Source: Sinimarinibacterium flocculans (GTDB lineage Bacteria > Pseudomonadota > Gammaproteobacteria > Nevskiales > Nevskiaceae). From it: a stretch of 64,000 nt of DNA. Location: positions 1 through 64,000 of the forward strand of contig NZ_QICN01000002.1 of the NCBI RefSeq assembly GCF_003201205.1, in the 5' to 3' direction. The notes under the pieces are model-generated. The model saw only the letters and a program-made list of their open reading frames with translations. It had not been told where the DNA came from and searched no databases. Positions 45,719 to 55,282 of this stretch are shown in pieces. A program made the translations under genes and the position numbers. Position 1 is the stretch's first letter, and every line of letters starts with the position of its first letter.

Positions 45719-47046
45719 CAGTAGTGTCCGGTTCGTTGAACGCCCAAACGCCAGAACACGCATTGGAGCAATGAGTTAGCGCGATTCATGGGTGTCCACG
45801 ATTTGAAATCGACTTTGCGGTGTTGTGGGCAGACTTCCGGCGTTTTCGTTGCCGGGGACCGCCATGAACACGGGCAAAACGTTGTTCGCGCAGCTGATGG
45901 AGTTCGTGCCGTGGAAGACGTTCACGCGCATCGTGGCGCGCCGCCAGGGCGACCGTGGCGTGCGCACCCTCAACTGCGTGGAGCTGTTCCGGGTGCTGGC
46001 CTTTGCCCAGCTGACCTATCGCGAAAGCCTGCGCGACATCGAAGCCTGCCTGTCGACGCAGGCCGGCAAGCTTTATCACATGGGCTTGCGTCAGGCGCCG
46101 CCGCGCTCGACGCTGGCCGATGCCCTGGCGCAGCGCGACTGGCGGATCTACTTCGAGTTCGCGCAGCGCCTGATCGCCCAGGCGCGCACGCTGTACGCCA
46201 GCGAGCCACTGGAGGTGAATCTCGACGAGACGGTCTACGCGCTGGACGCCACGACGATCGACCTGTGCCTGTCGGTTTTCGACTGGGCGCCGTTCCGCAC
46301 GACCAAGGCCGCGATCAAGCTGCACACGCTGCTCGATCTGCGGGGCCCGATTCTCAGCTTCATCCACATCAGCGACGGCAAGATGCACGACGTCAACGTA
46401 CTCGACATCCTGCCGATCGAAGCGGGCGCGTTCTACGTGATGGATCGCGGTTACCTGGATTTCGCACGCCTGTTCGTCCTCCACCAGGCGCAAGCCTTCT
46501 TCGTCACGCGTGCCAAGGCGGGCTTGGATGCGCGGCGTCTGTATTCGGCGGCCGTGGACCGCAACACCGGCGTGATCTGCGACCAGACCATCGCACTCAA
46601 TGGCTACTACTCCGCGCGCAAATACCCGCAGACACTGCGGCGCATCCGCTTCAAGGACACTGTGTCGGGAAAGACGCTGGTCTTTCTGACCAATCACATG
46701 AGGCTGCCGCCGTTGACCGTCGCCGCGCTCTACAAGAGCCGCTGGCAGGTCGAGCTGTTCTTCAAGTGGATCAAACAGCACCTGCGCATCAAGCAGTTCT
46801 ATGGCACCAGCGAGAACGCGGTGAAGACGCAGATCTGGTCCGCAGTCTGCGTCTACGTGCTCGTGGCCATCGTCAAGAAGGCGCTTCAACTGGATGTCTC
46901 GCTCTACACTTTTCTACAGATCCTGTCGGTCACGGTCTTCGAGAAAACCTCGCTGCAACAAGCTCTGGCGGGCCTCGACTACCGAACCGACATCACCGAC
47001 TTCGCTAAGCAGATGAATCTGTTTGAGATCTAACCGGACACTACTG
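45719..47046. mobile_element. IS4-family insertion sequence
   Basis: A 1328-bp complete element. Its terminal inverted repeats are 15 bp perfect: CAGTAGTGTCCGGTT at 45719-45733 and the complement at 47032-47046. A 9-bp direct duplication, ATGTTCATA, flanks it. It carries one intact transposase gene whose stop lies in the right repeat. Intact ends, gene and target duplication indicate a recent, possibly active insertion. Confidence 0.95.
45864..47033 (+). CDS. IS4-family DDE transposase
   Basis: A 389-residue transposase. Catalytic residues: Asp in ALDATTIDLCL, Asp in YVMDRGYLDF, and Glu in YKSRWQVELFFKWIK, which fits the IS4 signature Y-(2)-R-(3)-E-(6)-K. The N-terminal DUF4372-like domain starts MNTGKTLFAQLMEFVPWKTF. 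The ATG at 45864 has GGGGA upstream; an in-frame ATG 13 codons earlier is less likely. No frameshift is seen. Confidence 0.95.
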   Translation: MNTGKTLFAQLMEFVPWKTFTRIVARRQGDRGVRTLNCVELFRVLAFAQLTYRESLRDIEACLSTQAGKLYHMGLRQAPPRSTLADALAQRDWRIYFEFAQRLIAQARTLYASEPLEVNLDETVYALDATTIDLCLSVFDWAPFRTTKAAIKLHTLLDLRGPILSFIHISDGKMHDVNVLDILPIEAGAFYVMDRGYLDFARLFVLHQAQAFFVTRAKAGLDARRLYSAAVDRNTGVICDQTIALNGYYSARKYPQTLRRIRFKDTVSGKTLVFLTNHMRLPPLTVAALYKSRWQVELFFKWIKQHLRIKQFYGTSENAVKTQIWSAVCVYVLVAIVKKALQLDVSLYTFLQILSVTVFEKTSLQQALAGLDYRTDITDFAKQMNLFEI

Positions 47047-47055
47047 ATGTTCATA
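47047..47055. repeat. Target site duplication, right copy
   Basis: ATGTTCATA, the partner of 45710-45718. Next to it, CTCCTTT at 47056-47062 is the orphaned Shine-Dalgarno (AAAGGAG on the minus strand) of the small secreted-protein gene. Confidence 0.93.
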
Positions 47056-47132
47056 CTCCTTTCAATCGAATGTCGGTGCCGAGAGCATTGGCGGACTCGG
47101 CGCGTAACAACCAGAGTTGAGCTGCAGGGTTC

Positions 47133-47696
47133 TCAGCGATCGCCGCCGTCGTTGTCGACTTCGACTTCCGCGCTCATCCCGCCTGCCGAGAACTTGACCT
47201 TTACGTTGCTGTCCTCATTCAGGGCGGTCGCAATGGCGGCGACACCGGCGCCAATGACGACTCCAGCCAGAAAAGCGCCTGCTCCAGCGACTCCAATCGC
47301 CACGGCGGCCGGCAAGGCCTGCGTACTGACCTGGCCGGACTCGCCGCCGAAGCTCATGTCGGCGCTCTTCAGATCGTCCCGCAAGGTGATTCGGCCCGCT
47401 TTGCCATTTGCCACGAGACTGAGCGCCTGCGTCTTGGCGAACGCTTCCGCCACCTGCTGATACTTCTTGGAATTGCTCCTCAGGCGTGTGGTACCCGACT
47501 CCTTGCCCGACTGCCACTTGATGCTGAAGTTGCCGGATTGCGGGTCGCCCACGATGGTTCCCTCCACGCGACGCGAGCCACTCACATAGCTGAAGCGACC
47601 GCCGCCTCCGCCGCCCTGCGCAAGCACCGATGCCGGGCTCACTGCGAGAGCGCCCCCGGCCGCAAGGGCGAACTTGACGAAATCCCTGCGTTTCAT
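47133..47696 (-). CDS. Tat-exported protein of unknown function
   Basis: A 187-residue protein. The N-terminus has a twin-arginine signal (KRRDFVKFALAAGGALA), followed by a Gly-rich stretch, a beta-rich domain of about 90 residues and a hydrophobic Gly/Ala-rich segment (about 135-165) that may enter a membrane, ending with an acidic tail. No family recognised. It lies upstream of the IS-disrupted gene on the same strand and may have shared its transcript. Confidence 0.68.
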   Translation of the reverse strand: MKRRDFVKFALAAGGALAVSPASVLAQGGGGGGRFSYVSGSRRVEGTIVGDPQSGNFSIKWQSGKESGTTRLRSNSKKYQQVAEAFAKTQALSLVANGKAGRITLRDDLKSADMSFGGESGQVSTQALPAAVAIGVAGAGAFLAGVVIGAGVAAIATALNEDSNVKVKFSAGGMSAEVEVDNDGGDR

Positions 47697-47886
47697 TTGC
47701 AGACTCCTTGATTTCGGAGACCCCGGATTGGGCCTCTCAAGGATCAACGCACCGTTCTCCGCGCGGACGGCTCATCGGACACCTTGAGCCGTTTGCCGGC
47801 GCGATGTTGCGTCTTGCCATGAAGCTCCCTTCCCGCTGCATGCGCGGAACAGCGACCGCAACCCTCACGATGAAGGACGCTCGCCG

Positions 47887-48285
47887 ATGAAGTTCGTCGC
47901 CCACGTGGTGCTGATGGTCCTGCTGCTGGCCGCTACCGGCCCGGCACTGTCGACACCCGATCCGTCCAAGGACGACTTCGCCCGCATGAAGACGCAGCCG
48001 GGGGCCCTGATGCTCTCGCCCACCGACCCCGCGGTGCTCGATCTTCGCCGTCGCTCGAGATCCGGCGCCCAGAAGGCCTACGGTTCCCTGCAGGGCCATC
48101 GCTGCGCGGCAGGCGACACCCTGCGCATCCAGGAGGAGGCCGTCTGCGAACCGATGCAGCACGACGGCAAGGATGGCCGGCTGTGCTGCGCGGCGAACTG
48201 CAACTACGCCTGCGGGGGCGGGCGGCTGCAGGGCCGTTGTTCCGTGCGCAGCGGCGACTGTGCGTTCGTGCCGGCGCGGCGCTGA
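47887..48285 (+). CDS. Small secreted eight-Cys protein
   Basis: A 132-residue protein with an N-terminal signal peptide (about 1-22) and a C-terminal domain with eight Cys (HRCAAG, AVCEP, LCCAANCNYACGG, GRCSVRSGDC), probably disulfide-bonded outside the cytoplasm. No family recognised. No strong ribosome binding site is visible. It is one of several small exported proteins in this stretch. Confidence 0.6.
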   Translation: MKFVAHVVLMVLLLAATGPALSTPDPSKDDFARMKTQPGALMLSPTDPAVLDLRRRSRSGAQKAYGSLQGHRCAAGDTLRIQEEAVCEPMQHDGKDGRLCCAANCNYACGGGRLQGRCSVRSGDCAFVPARR

Positions 48286-48405
48286 AACGCCGATGAGCCG
48301 TTTTCGATGCCGACGTTGCGTCAGTTCATGAACGCCTGACCTCGTCGACGCACGACAGGCGGCGCTCGCACCCCCGTTGCACACGTCAACCAAGGAGAGT
48401 TCAAC

Positions 48406-48699
48406 GTGAAACCGAATCCTTCCACCACCCGCGTCTCGTTGTTTGCATCCGCCGCCCTGCTCATCTGCGTGAACGCACCCGCCTGGGCCTGGTCGGTGAA
48501 GGTCACCGAGCACCCGAGCGGCGGCTACGTCGCCTCGCTGATCCACGGCAGCGAGCCCGCTCAGAACAAGACGGTTGGCCACTACGCGACGAAGAGCGAA
48601 GCACGCAAGGCCGGCAAGGCAGCGAAGAAGGAGGCCGAAGGGTTCAAGGCCGAGGATTCCGGGCCGTGCGCCGACCCCATGTCCGGCGTGCGCTGCTGA
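48406..48699 (+). CDS. Small secreted protein
   Basis: A 97-residue protein with a signal peptide ending near AWA-W, a short beta-like segment (WSVKVTEHPSGGYVASLIHG) and a Lys/Ala-rich helix (KSEARKAGKAAKKEAEGFK), ending with two Cys. The start is GTG with AAGGAG 8 nt upstream, a strong ribosome binding site. No family recognised. Confidence 0.65.
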   Translation: MKPNPSTTRVSLFASAALLICVNAPAWAWSVKVTEHPSGGYVASLIHGSEPAQNKTVGHYATKSEARKAGKAAKKEAEGFKAEDSGPCADPMSGVRC

Positions 48700-48803
48700 C
48701 CGGAACGAGTCCTCGAAAGAGGCGCAGACACCCTTTGCGTTGACCCTTCCTTCCGGCCGGCGCAGGTAGACGGCGCGCCGGGCCGAACCACGCGGAACCG
48801 ACG

Positions 48804-51293
48804 GTGTACGCCAACCACCTGCGCAGGGCCCTGACGACGCTGGCCGGGATGCTGATGCTCCCGGCCGGCGCCGCGGTGCTGGTGAGTCACGTCCCCGGAG
48901 AGCCCGGTACCGCCGGCGATGCCGGCGTGGGCTACTTCGACGGCGAGTCGTTCTCGTACTACCACGCCCTCGCCCGCGACGCCGCCGTCGTCGCCTTTGC
49001 CTCGACCTCCACCGACCTCGCCACTGGCCAGGCCGGCGGCGGCGGACTGCATCTGTTCCAGCAGCGTCTGCTGGTACCGGACGGCAGCGACAACATCCTC
49101 ATCACCCACGCCTCCGGGTCGGCCGCCGAATGCCTTGCACCCGGTGGCGCGGCGGCGTTCTCGCGCCTGGGCGTCCAGGCCATCAGCGCGGACGGGCGCT
49201 ACGTCGTCTACGAAAGCCGCTGCGAAAACCTCGATGCGGACCTGCCGGGCGATGCCGGCATCTCGGTCTACCTCTGGGACGCGCAGACCGGCCTCAACAC
49301 GCTGCTGTCCCGCGATGCCACCACGGCCTTCGCCGGCGGGAACGCGATGATCAGTGCCGACGGCTCGACCATCGTCTACACCGGCGAGGCCGAGGAGCTG
49401 GGCCGCGCCGGCGGTCTGGGCTGGGATCGCGTGGTCATCCGCATGGACCGCGTCAGCGGCAGCAAGACCCTGGTCAGCGCGCCGGTGCCGGACGACGGTG
49501 TCAGCAGCGCGGACAGCTCGTCTGCGCTCGCCGTCAGCGACGACGGTCGGTACATCCTCTACGGCAGCTTCGCCAGCAACCTCGTCGCCGGACAGGTGGA
49601 CAACGGCAACGACCCCAACCTGTTCCTTTACGACAGCCTGGCCGGCACCAGCCAGCTCGTCACCCATGCCGCCGGCAACCCGACGACCCCGGCCGAAGAC
49701 GATTTCTACAGCACCGGCGACGCGGTGCTGAGCGCGGACGGTCGCTTCGTCGCCTACGACAGCGCCGCCACCGACCTGGTGGCCGGCTTCGTCGACGGCA
49801 ACGGCGTCGATACCGATCTCTACGTCTTCGACCGCGAGACCGGCAGCAACCGCCTGGTCAGTCATCGCTTCGACAACCCGCTGGCGGGCGCCGACGGGGC
49901 CAGCTTCGGACCGGGAACGCTGGCACCGACCGGCGGTGCGATCGCCTTCGTCAGCGCCGCCACGGATCTGGTCGCCGGCCAGATCGGTGGCGGCATCCAG
50001 GCCTTCCTCGAACCGTCGGCGGCCGACGCGACAGTCCTGCTGAGTCACGTTCCGGGCGATGCGCTCGTCGCCGGCAATGGCGATGCCGCCGACCCGACGC
50101 TGGGCGTCGATGGCAGCGTCGTCTACGTCTCGAGTGCGGACGATCTGGCGGCGGACGACGGCAACGGCGCAGCGCCCGACGTCTTCCTGTGGCGCGACGG
50201 TGCCAATGCGCTGGTCAGCCGCAATGCCGGCACCGGCATGTCCGCCAGCGGTTCGAGCTTTTCGCCGCAGGCGAACGGCAACGGCGTGCTGTTCGGCAGT
50301 TTCGCCACGGACCTCGCCGACGCTCAGCTCGACGGCAACGCCGAGGCGGACCTGTTCTTCGCCGCAGACGCCACGCCGACCCCAAGCCCCACGCCAACGC
50401 CCACTCCAACACCAACGCCTACACCCACACCTACACCCACACCTACACCCACACCTACGCCGACGCCGACGCCTACGCCTACGCCTACGCCTACGCCGGT
50501 TCCGACACCCACGCCGGTTCCGACTGCGGTCCCGACCCCAACACCCGCGCCCACACCGCTTCCGACGCCGACTCCGACGCCCAGCCCGACACCCGCGCCA
50601 ACGCCCGCGCCGACGCCCAGTCCGACACTTACACCTACGCCCGCGCCGACGCCCAGTCCGACGCCTGCACCGACGCCCACACCGGTGCCGACGCCATCAC
50701 CCAGCCCCACGCCCACGCCGACGCCTTCGCCGAGCCCGACACCCGCGGCCACGCCGCCGCCGGTCGTTCCGCCGCCCACACCGACACCGACGCCCACACA
50801 AACGCCCGCACCGACCCCCTCTCCGGTGCCTACGCCGACACCCGGGCCGCAGGTCAACGTCGTCACCTCGCAGGTCACGCTCGGCGAGGGATTCGAAACC
50901 GACATCTGGATCGAGCTGGACGCGCCGCGCCCGACGCAGACGCGCGTGGACTTCACGGTCGGCAGCGTGCACGGACAGCCGGGTGCGTCGCCGGACGACT
51001 ACGAGATCGCCGCCAGCCCCATCGTCATCCCGGCCGGCAGCACCCGCGCCGCGATCCGCTTCCTGGCCCTGCACGACGACCGCGTCGAGGTCGAGGAGTG
51101 CCTGTTGCTGAGCCTGCTGCCGGGCGCCGATGTCTCGCCCGGTCCGCGCGCCGATGCCCTGGTGCTGATCGGCAATGACGACGGTTCCGACGACGCCGGT
51201 GGCGGCGCACTGCCATCGAAAAATCTGCTGGCCTTGCTCGGCCTGCTGCTGCTGCGTCTCGGCCGTCCGGACAGAGGTCGGCGATGGCGATGA
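48804..51293 (+). CDS. Secreted beta-propeller/Pro-Thr/Calx-beta protein with GlyGly-CTERM-like anchor
   Basis: An 829-residue protein. A signal peptide is followed by WD40/TolB-like propeller repeats ([20 protein letters not shown] type, each with SADG and a Tyr/Phe-Val/Ile strand) to about residue 520; then a 160-residue Thr-Pro-rich tract (about 524-682); then a Calx-beta domain ([38 protein letters not shown]); then Gly-Gly-Gly, a hydrophobic helix and a basic tail, as in GlyGly-CTERM sorting signals. GTG start. It overlaps the next gene by 10 bp. Confidence 0.85.
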   Translation: MYANHLRRALTTLAGMLMLPAGAAVLVSHVPGEPGTAGDAGVGYFDGESFSYYHALARDAAVVAFASTSTDLATGQAGGGGLHLFQQRLLVPDGSDNILITHASGSAAECLAPGGAAAFSRLGVQAISADGRYVVYESRCENLDADLPGDAGISVYLWDAQTGLNTLLSRDATTAFAGGNAMISADGSTIVYTGEAEELGRAGGLGWDRVVIRMDRVSGSKTLVSAPVPDDGVSSADSSSALAVSDDGRYILYGSFASNLVAGQVDNGNDPNLFLYDSLAGTSQLVTHAAGNPTTPAEDDFYSTGDAVLSADGRFVAYDSAATDLVAGFVDGNGVDTDLYVFDRETGSNRLVSHRFDNPLAGADGASFGPGTLAPTGGAIAFVSAATDLVAGQIGGGIQAFLEPSAADATVLLSHVPGDALVAGNGDAADPTLGVDGSVVYVSSADDLAADDGNGAAPDVFLWRDGANALVSRNAGTGMSASGSSFSPQANGNGVLFGSFATDLADAQLDGNAEADLFFAADATPTPSPTPTPTPTPTPTPTPTPTPTPTPTPTPTPTPTPTPTPVPTPTPVPTAVPTPTPAPTPLPTPTPTPSPTPAPTPAPTPSPTLTPTPAPTPSPTPAPTPTPVPTPSPSPTPTPTPSPSPTPAATPPPVVPPPTPTPTPTQTPAPTPSPVPTPTPGPQVNVVTSQVTLGEGFETDIWIELDAPRPTQTRVDFTVGSVHGQPGASPDDYEIAASPIVIPAGSTRAAIRFLALHDDRVEVEECLLLSLLPGADVSPGPRADALVLIGNDDGSDDAGGGALPSKNLLALLGLLLLRLGRPDRGRRWR
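50373..50849 (+). repeat. Thr-Pro coding low-complexity repeat
   Basis: Alternating ACN-CCN codons, with 6- and 12-bp units such as ACACCTACACCC repeated in tandem around 50420-50460. All units are multiples of 3, so slippage would change stalk length without shifting frame. It is not a CRISPR array: there are no unique spacers. Confidence 0.9.
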
Positions 51294-53404
51294 AGGAGCT
51301 GCGCGGCCGATGGCACCGCCGGGCCGCTGCCGTACTGGTCATCGCCGGCCTGCATCTGCCCGTCGCGGCGCAAGACCCGGATGTGGCGCAGCTCGTCTTT
51401 CCGGAAGGCCGCGAAACCTACACCGTCGATGACGACATCGTCATCCGCTTCGACCCGCAGGCCGCACAGTGGAACGACGCCTGGCTCGTCGAACTCGATG
51501 CGCTCGATGTCACCGCACTGGCTGTGCGCAGCGGCTACGGTCTGATGCGGCTGCGCCCGGTCAAGCGGCTCGCGCCCGGCACGCATCGCCTGCGCCTGAT
51601 CCGCGAGACGGCAAGCCGCGAGCTGATCGAGGTGGCCGTCTGGGAACTGGAACTGCAGCGCCCGGAACGACAGATCGAGGCCGGGATGGTCTACGCCGCC
51701 GACGTCCAGGGCAGCAGCACGGTGCTCAACAGCGAGGACCTCGACGAGGCGCGCGAGCATGTCGTCAGCGGCAGCCTGCGGCTCGAACCCTCGCTGCGCA
51801 GCCGCCATCTGGCCGTGCAGGCTGCCGCCAATCTCTACGCCAGCAGCAACGCCGACCGACTCGGTCAGGACGATCTCGAACTCGGCGATTTCCGCGTGAG
51901 CGCGGGCAGCGAATCGCTGCAGCTCGTCGCCGGTCATTTCGCCGCCGCGACCGTGGACGGCCGCCCCTACGGAAGTCTCGCCTACGACGGCGTCAGCCGC
52001 CGCGGCGTCGGTCTGAGTGCCCGCCTGCCAGTCGCCGGGGCCAACCTCGCCGTGTTCTCGCAGGGCTCGGAGCCGGTCAGCGGCTTTCGCCGGGGATTCG
52101 CCCTCTCGCGGCCCGAGCAACGCCTCAGCGGCGGCATGCTGGCACTGCAGCCGCTGGCCGGCGACGATCACCGCGTCGACCTCACACTGGGCTACATCGA
52201 AGGCCGCAGCCTGAGCGGCGGAACCGCGATCTACGACGCGGGCATCAATGACTTCGCCTATACGCCGGGAGTCGACGGCAGCGTCGGCAGCGCGGTGCTC
52301 GACACACAGTGGCTGTCCGGCGCGCTGGCGCTGCGCGCCGAATACGCGCGCAGCGAACGGCAGTTTCCGATGGTGATGGGCGTGCCGGTCGATCCGGTGC
52401 GCGACGACGCGCAGGTCTACACGCTCAGCTACCGGCCGCTCGACGGCATCGCGCTCGGCGCGCACCGGCTCACGAGCCACCTCACGCTCGAACACCAGAA
52501 GGTCGGCACGGCGTTTCGCAGCGTCGGCGCGCCCGGCGGACTGGTCGACCTCGACCAGAACCGCATCGCCGCCGGCCTGCAGTACGCGACCGTGGCGCTG
52601 GACGTCTCGGCCACGCGCTCCGAGGACAACGTCGCCGACGGCCCGCTGCCGACGACACGGGCCGACAACCTGTTCGCGCAACTCGGCTGGACACCGAAAC
52701 TGACCGGCTGGACGCTGCCGCCATTCCTGCAGCAACCCAGCCTGAGCGTCGGCGCAGGCCGCGACCGGCGACGCACCGTGGCCTTGCCGGAGAACGACGC
52801 GGGCTTTCGCGCCGACGACGACAGCCGCAGCCTGACGACCTCACTGTCGTTCGTGCAGCCCTACGGCGACTGGAGCCTGAACTACAGCCGCTCGGCCACC
52901 GACGACCGCACCGGGCAGGCCCAGGCCTACCGGGGCGATTCGGGATCGATGGACATCAGCTTCTATTTCGGCGACCGGCTCAGCCTGAGCGCGCAACTGT
53001 TCACCGACCTGTCGCGTCAGCTGCAACTGCGCGCCGGCGACGCCGATCCGTTCGCCTTCTCGCTGCCGAAGACCGCCACGCGCACGCACAGCGGCACGCT
53101 GTCGCTGCAGTGGCAGGTCGTGCCCGAGCGCTGGCAACTCTCGCTCGGCTACTCGGCGGACCGCTCGCGCACATCGGACGAGACTTACCGGACGCGCGGC
53201 GAGCAGGTGGACGTCGGCTCGAACTGGCGCGTCTGGCAGCTCAACCTGTTCGTGCGCGGCAGCTATCAGCGCATGCGCGATCGCAGCCTGATCCTGCCGT
53301 TCGAGGACGAGAACGGCATGCCGTCCGCGCCGGAGTACAACCGGTCCCGGCGCGAGAGTTACCAGGCCTTCGCCGGCCTGTCCTTGAACTTCAGCGGGGA
53401 GTGA
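51284..53404 (+). CDS. Outer-membrane beta-barrel protein of unknown function
   Basis: A 706-residue protein. A signal peptide (to about residue 30) is followed by an N-terminal globular domain of about 100 residues and about 550 residues of alternating amphipathic strands ([73 protein letters not shown]), ending [12 protein letters not shown]. It resembles large porin-like surface barrels, but no family was recognised. It overlaps both neighbours in the operon. Confidence 0.75.
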   Translation: MAMKELRGRWHRRAAAVLVIAGLHLPVAAQDPDVAQLVFPEGRETYTVDDDIVIRFDPQAAQWNDAWLVELDALDVTALAVRSGYGLMRLRPVKRLAPGTHRLRLIRETASRELIEVAVWELELQRPERQIEAGMVYAADVQGSSTVLNSEDLDEAREHVVSGSLRLEPSLRSRHLAVQAAANLYASSNADRLGQDDLELGDFRVSAGSESLQLVAGHFAAATVDGRPYGSLAYDGVSRRGVGLSARLPVAGANLAVFSQGSEPVSGFRRGFALSRPEQRLSGGMLALQPLAGDDHRVDLTLGYIEGRSLSGGTAIYDAGINDFAYTPGVDGSVGSAVLDTQWLSGALALRAEYARSERQFPMVMGVPVDPVRDDAQVYTLSYRPLDGIALGAHRLTSHLTLEHQKVGTAFRSVGAPGGLVDLDQNRIAAGLQYATVALDVSATRSEDNVADGPLPTTRADNLFAQLGWTPKLTGWTLPPFLQQPSLSVGAGRDRRRTVALPENDAGFRADDDSRSLTTSLSFVQPYGDWSLNYSRSATDDRTGQAQAYRGDSGSMDISFYFGDRLSLSAQLFTDLSRQLQLRAGDADPFAFSLPKTATRTHSGTLSLQWQVVPERWQLSLGYSADRSRTSDETYRTRGEQVDVGSNWRVWQLNLFVRGSYQRMRDRSLILPFEDENGMPSAPEYNRSRRESYQAFAGLSLNFSGE

Positions 53405-53406
53405 TC

Positions 53407-54621
53407 ATGCGCATGCCCGGGCAGCACGTATTCCTCCAGGCCGCCGTCGCGCTGGTGGCGCTGTGCGCCCTCCCGGCCCACGCCGAGATCGTTGCCGCCA
53501 GCGGCAGCAGCGGTGCACGGGCGGTCGTCGGCGCCGGCACGCGCGTTGCCATCGACTGGCGCGTGCAGGTGGCCGGCACGCAACCCGACCGCTCGCTGGC
53601 GGTGATCTCCTCGGAGGCTTTCATCACGCTGGAAGGCGACGTGAACGATCCCGTCAGCATCCGCGTGGGCCAGCCGCTCAAGCGGCTGCTGCCGCCCACG
53701 GCGGCGCCGGCCACGCAGACCGCCGTGTTCCGCGAGCAGCTCGGCGTGCCGGCGCCCATCGCCGACCTCGCGCTGGCAACGGGCCTGCGCATCTTCGTCG
53801 TACGCGAGTTCCGCGACCAGGAGACGGCGACGCCGGTCGTGGCGATGGCGCAGATTCCGCTCGGCGGCGGCAACAGCGCGCGGCTGTCGGTCTCGCGCAT
53901 CGTGCTGCGCTTCCCGGACGGCGCCAGCGACAAGATCCTCGCCCGCCATGCGCGCAGCCACGTACTGGCCGAGATCCGCTACACCGGCGCCGGTCGCCTG
54001 CACGCGGTCTGGGAGATCGCCGAGCCCAGCAGCACCGCGGGCGAGCCGATGTTCCGCACGCTGAGTTCGGTGCATCGCAACCTGGTGCGCGGGTCGCGCG
54101 AGCTGCTGCTGCGCTCGCCGGGATTGCCGAGCGGCATGGAAGGCTTGCACCTGCTGCGCCTGCGGCTGATCGCGCCGGACGCGGCGCGCGCCGTGATCAT
54201 CCGCTACGCGGTCAACGCCGCGATGCCGTCGGCGCCCGAGCCCGCGCGGCTGATCGCCCACGCGCCCGCGGCGGGTGCCGTCTACCGGCCGGATCAGGGC
54301 TTCCACTGGTCGCCGGTCGAGAACGCGGCGGTCTACCAGATCGAGTTCTTCACGCGTGAAGCCGGCGACATCGGCGACCGCCTGCCCGAACTGGGCGGCA
54401 CCGGCGTCGACGATCGCGAACCGGCGTCCGCGCCGGCCGAAGAGCGCTATCCCGATGCCGGCATCATGGTCACGGCGATCAGCACGCGCGCTTCGCTGTC
54501 GCGGCTCACGCTCTCACAGCTCACGCCCGGCCGCGTCTACGACTGGCGCGTCACTGCCTACGATGCGCAGGGCCGGCTCATCGGCGCCTCGGCGCTGCGC
54601 GGCCTCGCGATCCCGCCGTGA
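53407..54621 (+). CDS. Periplasmic protein with C-terminal fibronectin-like domain
   Basis: A 404-residue protein. A signal peptide (to AHA, about residue 27) is followed by a beta-rich N-terminal half and a C-terminal fibronectin type III-like domain (PDQGFHWSPVENAAVYQIEF to RVYDWRVTAYDAQGRLIG). No family recognised. ATG at 53407 has GGGGAG upstream; a GTG at 53401 overlapping the barrel stop is an alternative. Last gene of the 48.8-54.6 kb operon. Confidence 0.72.
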   Translation: MRMPGQHVFLQAAVALVALCALPAHAEIVAASGSSGARAVVGAGTRVAIDWRVQVAGTQPDRSLAVISSEAFITLEGDVNDPVSIRVGQPLKRLLPPTAAPATQTAVFREQLGVPAPIADLALATGLRIFVVREFRDQETATPVVAMAQIPLGGGNSARLSVSRIVLRFPDGASDKILARHARSHVLAEIRYTGAGRLHAVWEIAEPSSTAGEPMFRTLSSVHRNLVRGSRELLLRSPGLPSGMEGLHLLRLRLIAPDAARAVIIRYAVNAAMPSAPEPARLIAHAPAAGAVYRPDQGFHWSPVENAAVYQIEFFTREAGDIGDRLPELGGTGVDDREPASAPAEERYPDAGIMVTAISTRASLSRLTLSQLTPGRVYDWRVTAYDAQGRLIGASALRGLAIPP

Positions 54622-54626
54622 GAACG

Positions 54627-54654
54627 GCGGCGGGCCCGCGCGCGAGCCCGCCGC
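54627..54654. terminator. Hairpin between convergent operon end and GST gene
   Basis: GCGGCGGGC pairs perfectly with GCCCGCCGC around a 10-nt loop. It sits between two convergent gene ends (54621 and 54668). No U-run, so it is probably a weak or Rho-assisted bidirectional terminator. Confidence 0.45.
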
Positions 54655-54667
54655 GTCGAAAGCACGC

Positions 54668-55282
54668 TCAGGCCGACTTGCCCGCCTTCTCCGCCGCGTG
54701 CGCCTTCTGCACCGAGGGGCGCTCGGCAATGCGGGCGTGGAAGGCCTTGAGGCCCGGCCACTGGCCCAGATCGATGCCGACGAAGCCGGTCCAGTTGAGC
54801 ACGGTGTACAGGTAGGCATCGGCCACCGTGAACGCATCGCCCATCAGGTAGGGGCCGTCGCCGATCGTCGCCTGCAGCCAGGCGAACTTCTTCGCCAGCC
54901 GTTCGCCGGCGGCCACCTTCTCCGCATCCGCCGTGCCGGGGATGAAGAAGGTGCTGAAGCTCTTGTGGATCTCGGAGTTGACGTAGCCCAGCCACTCCTG
55001 GAGACGGTAGCGCGCCATCGTGCCGTTGGCGGGCGCCAGCCCGGCGTCCGGCTTGCGGTCGGCGAGGTACTGCAGGATCGCCGGGCCTTCGGTCAGCACG
55101 CCGCCGTCGTCCAGGCCCAGCGCCGGCACATAGCCCTTGGCGTTGATCTGCAGGTAGTCGCCGCCATCGGCGGTCTTCTTGGCCTTGGTATCGACGCGCA
55201 CGATCTCGTGCGGCAGGCCCAGCTCGTGCAGCACGATGTGCGAGGCCAGCGAACAGGCACCGGGACTGAAATACAGTTTCAT
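54668..55282 (-). CDS. Glutathione S-transferase, beta-class-like
   Basis: A 204-residue enzyme. The N-terminal thioredoxin-like domain has MKLYFSPGACSLASHIVLHE with the beta-class Cys (residue 10), GYVPALGLDDGGVLTEGPAI; the C-terminal helical domain has GDAFTVADAYLYTVLNW. It conjugates glutathione to electrophiles. Its ATG overlaps the nitronate monooxygenase stop (ATGA); an upstream extension of the frame has no homology. Confidence 0.93.
   Translation of the reverse strand: MKLYFSPGACSLASHIVLHELGLPHEIVRVDTKAKKTADGGDYLQINAKGYVPALGLDDGGVLTEGPAILQYLADRKPDAGLAPANGTMARYRLQEWLGYVNSEIHKSFSTFFIPGTADAEKVAAGERLAKKFAWLQATIGDGPYLMGDAFTVADAYLYTVLNWTGFVGIDLGQWPGLKAFHARIAERPSVQKAHAAEKAGKSA

Noticed and set aside
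50324-50956. Gly-Val repeat frame on the minus strand; possible CRISPR or elastin-like gene
   Set aside because: It is the complement of the Thr-Pro codon repeat. The repeat has no spacers, so it is not a CRISPR array, and the minus frame has no upstream signals.
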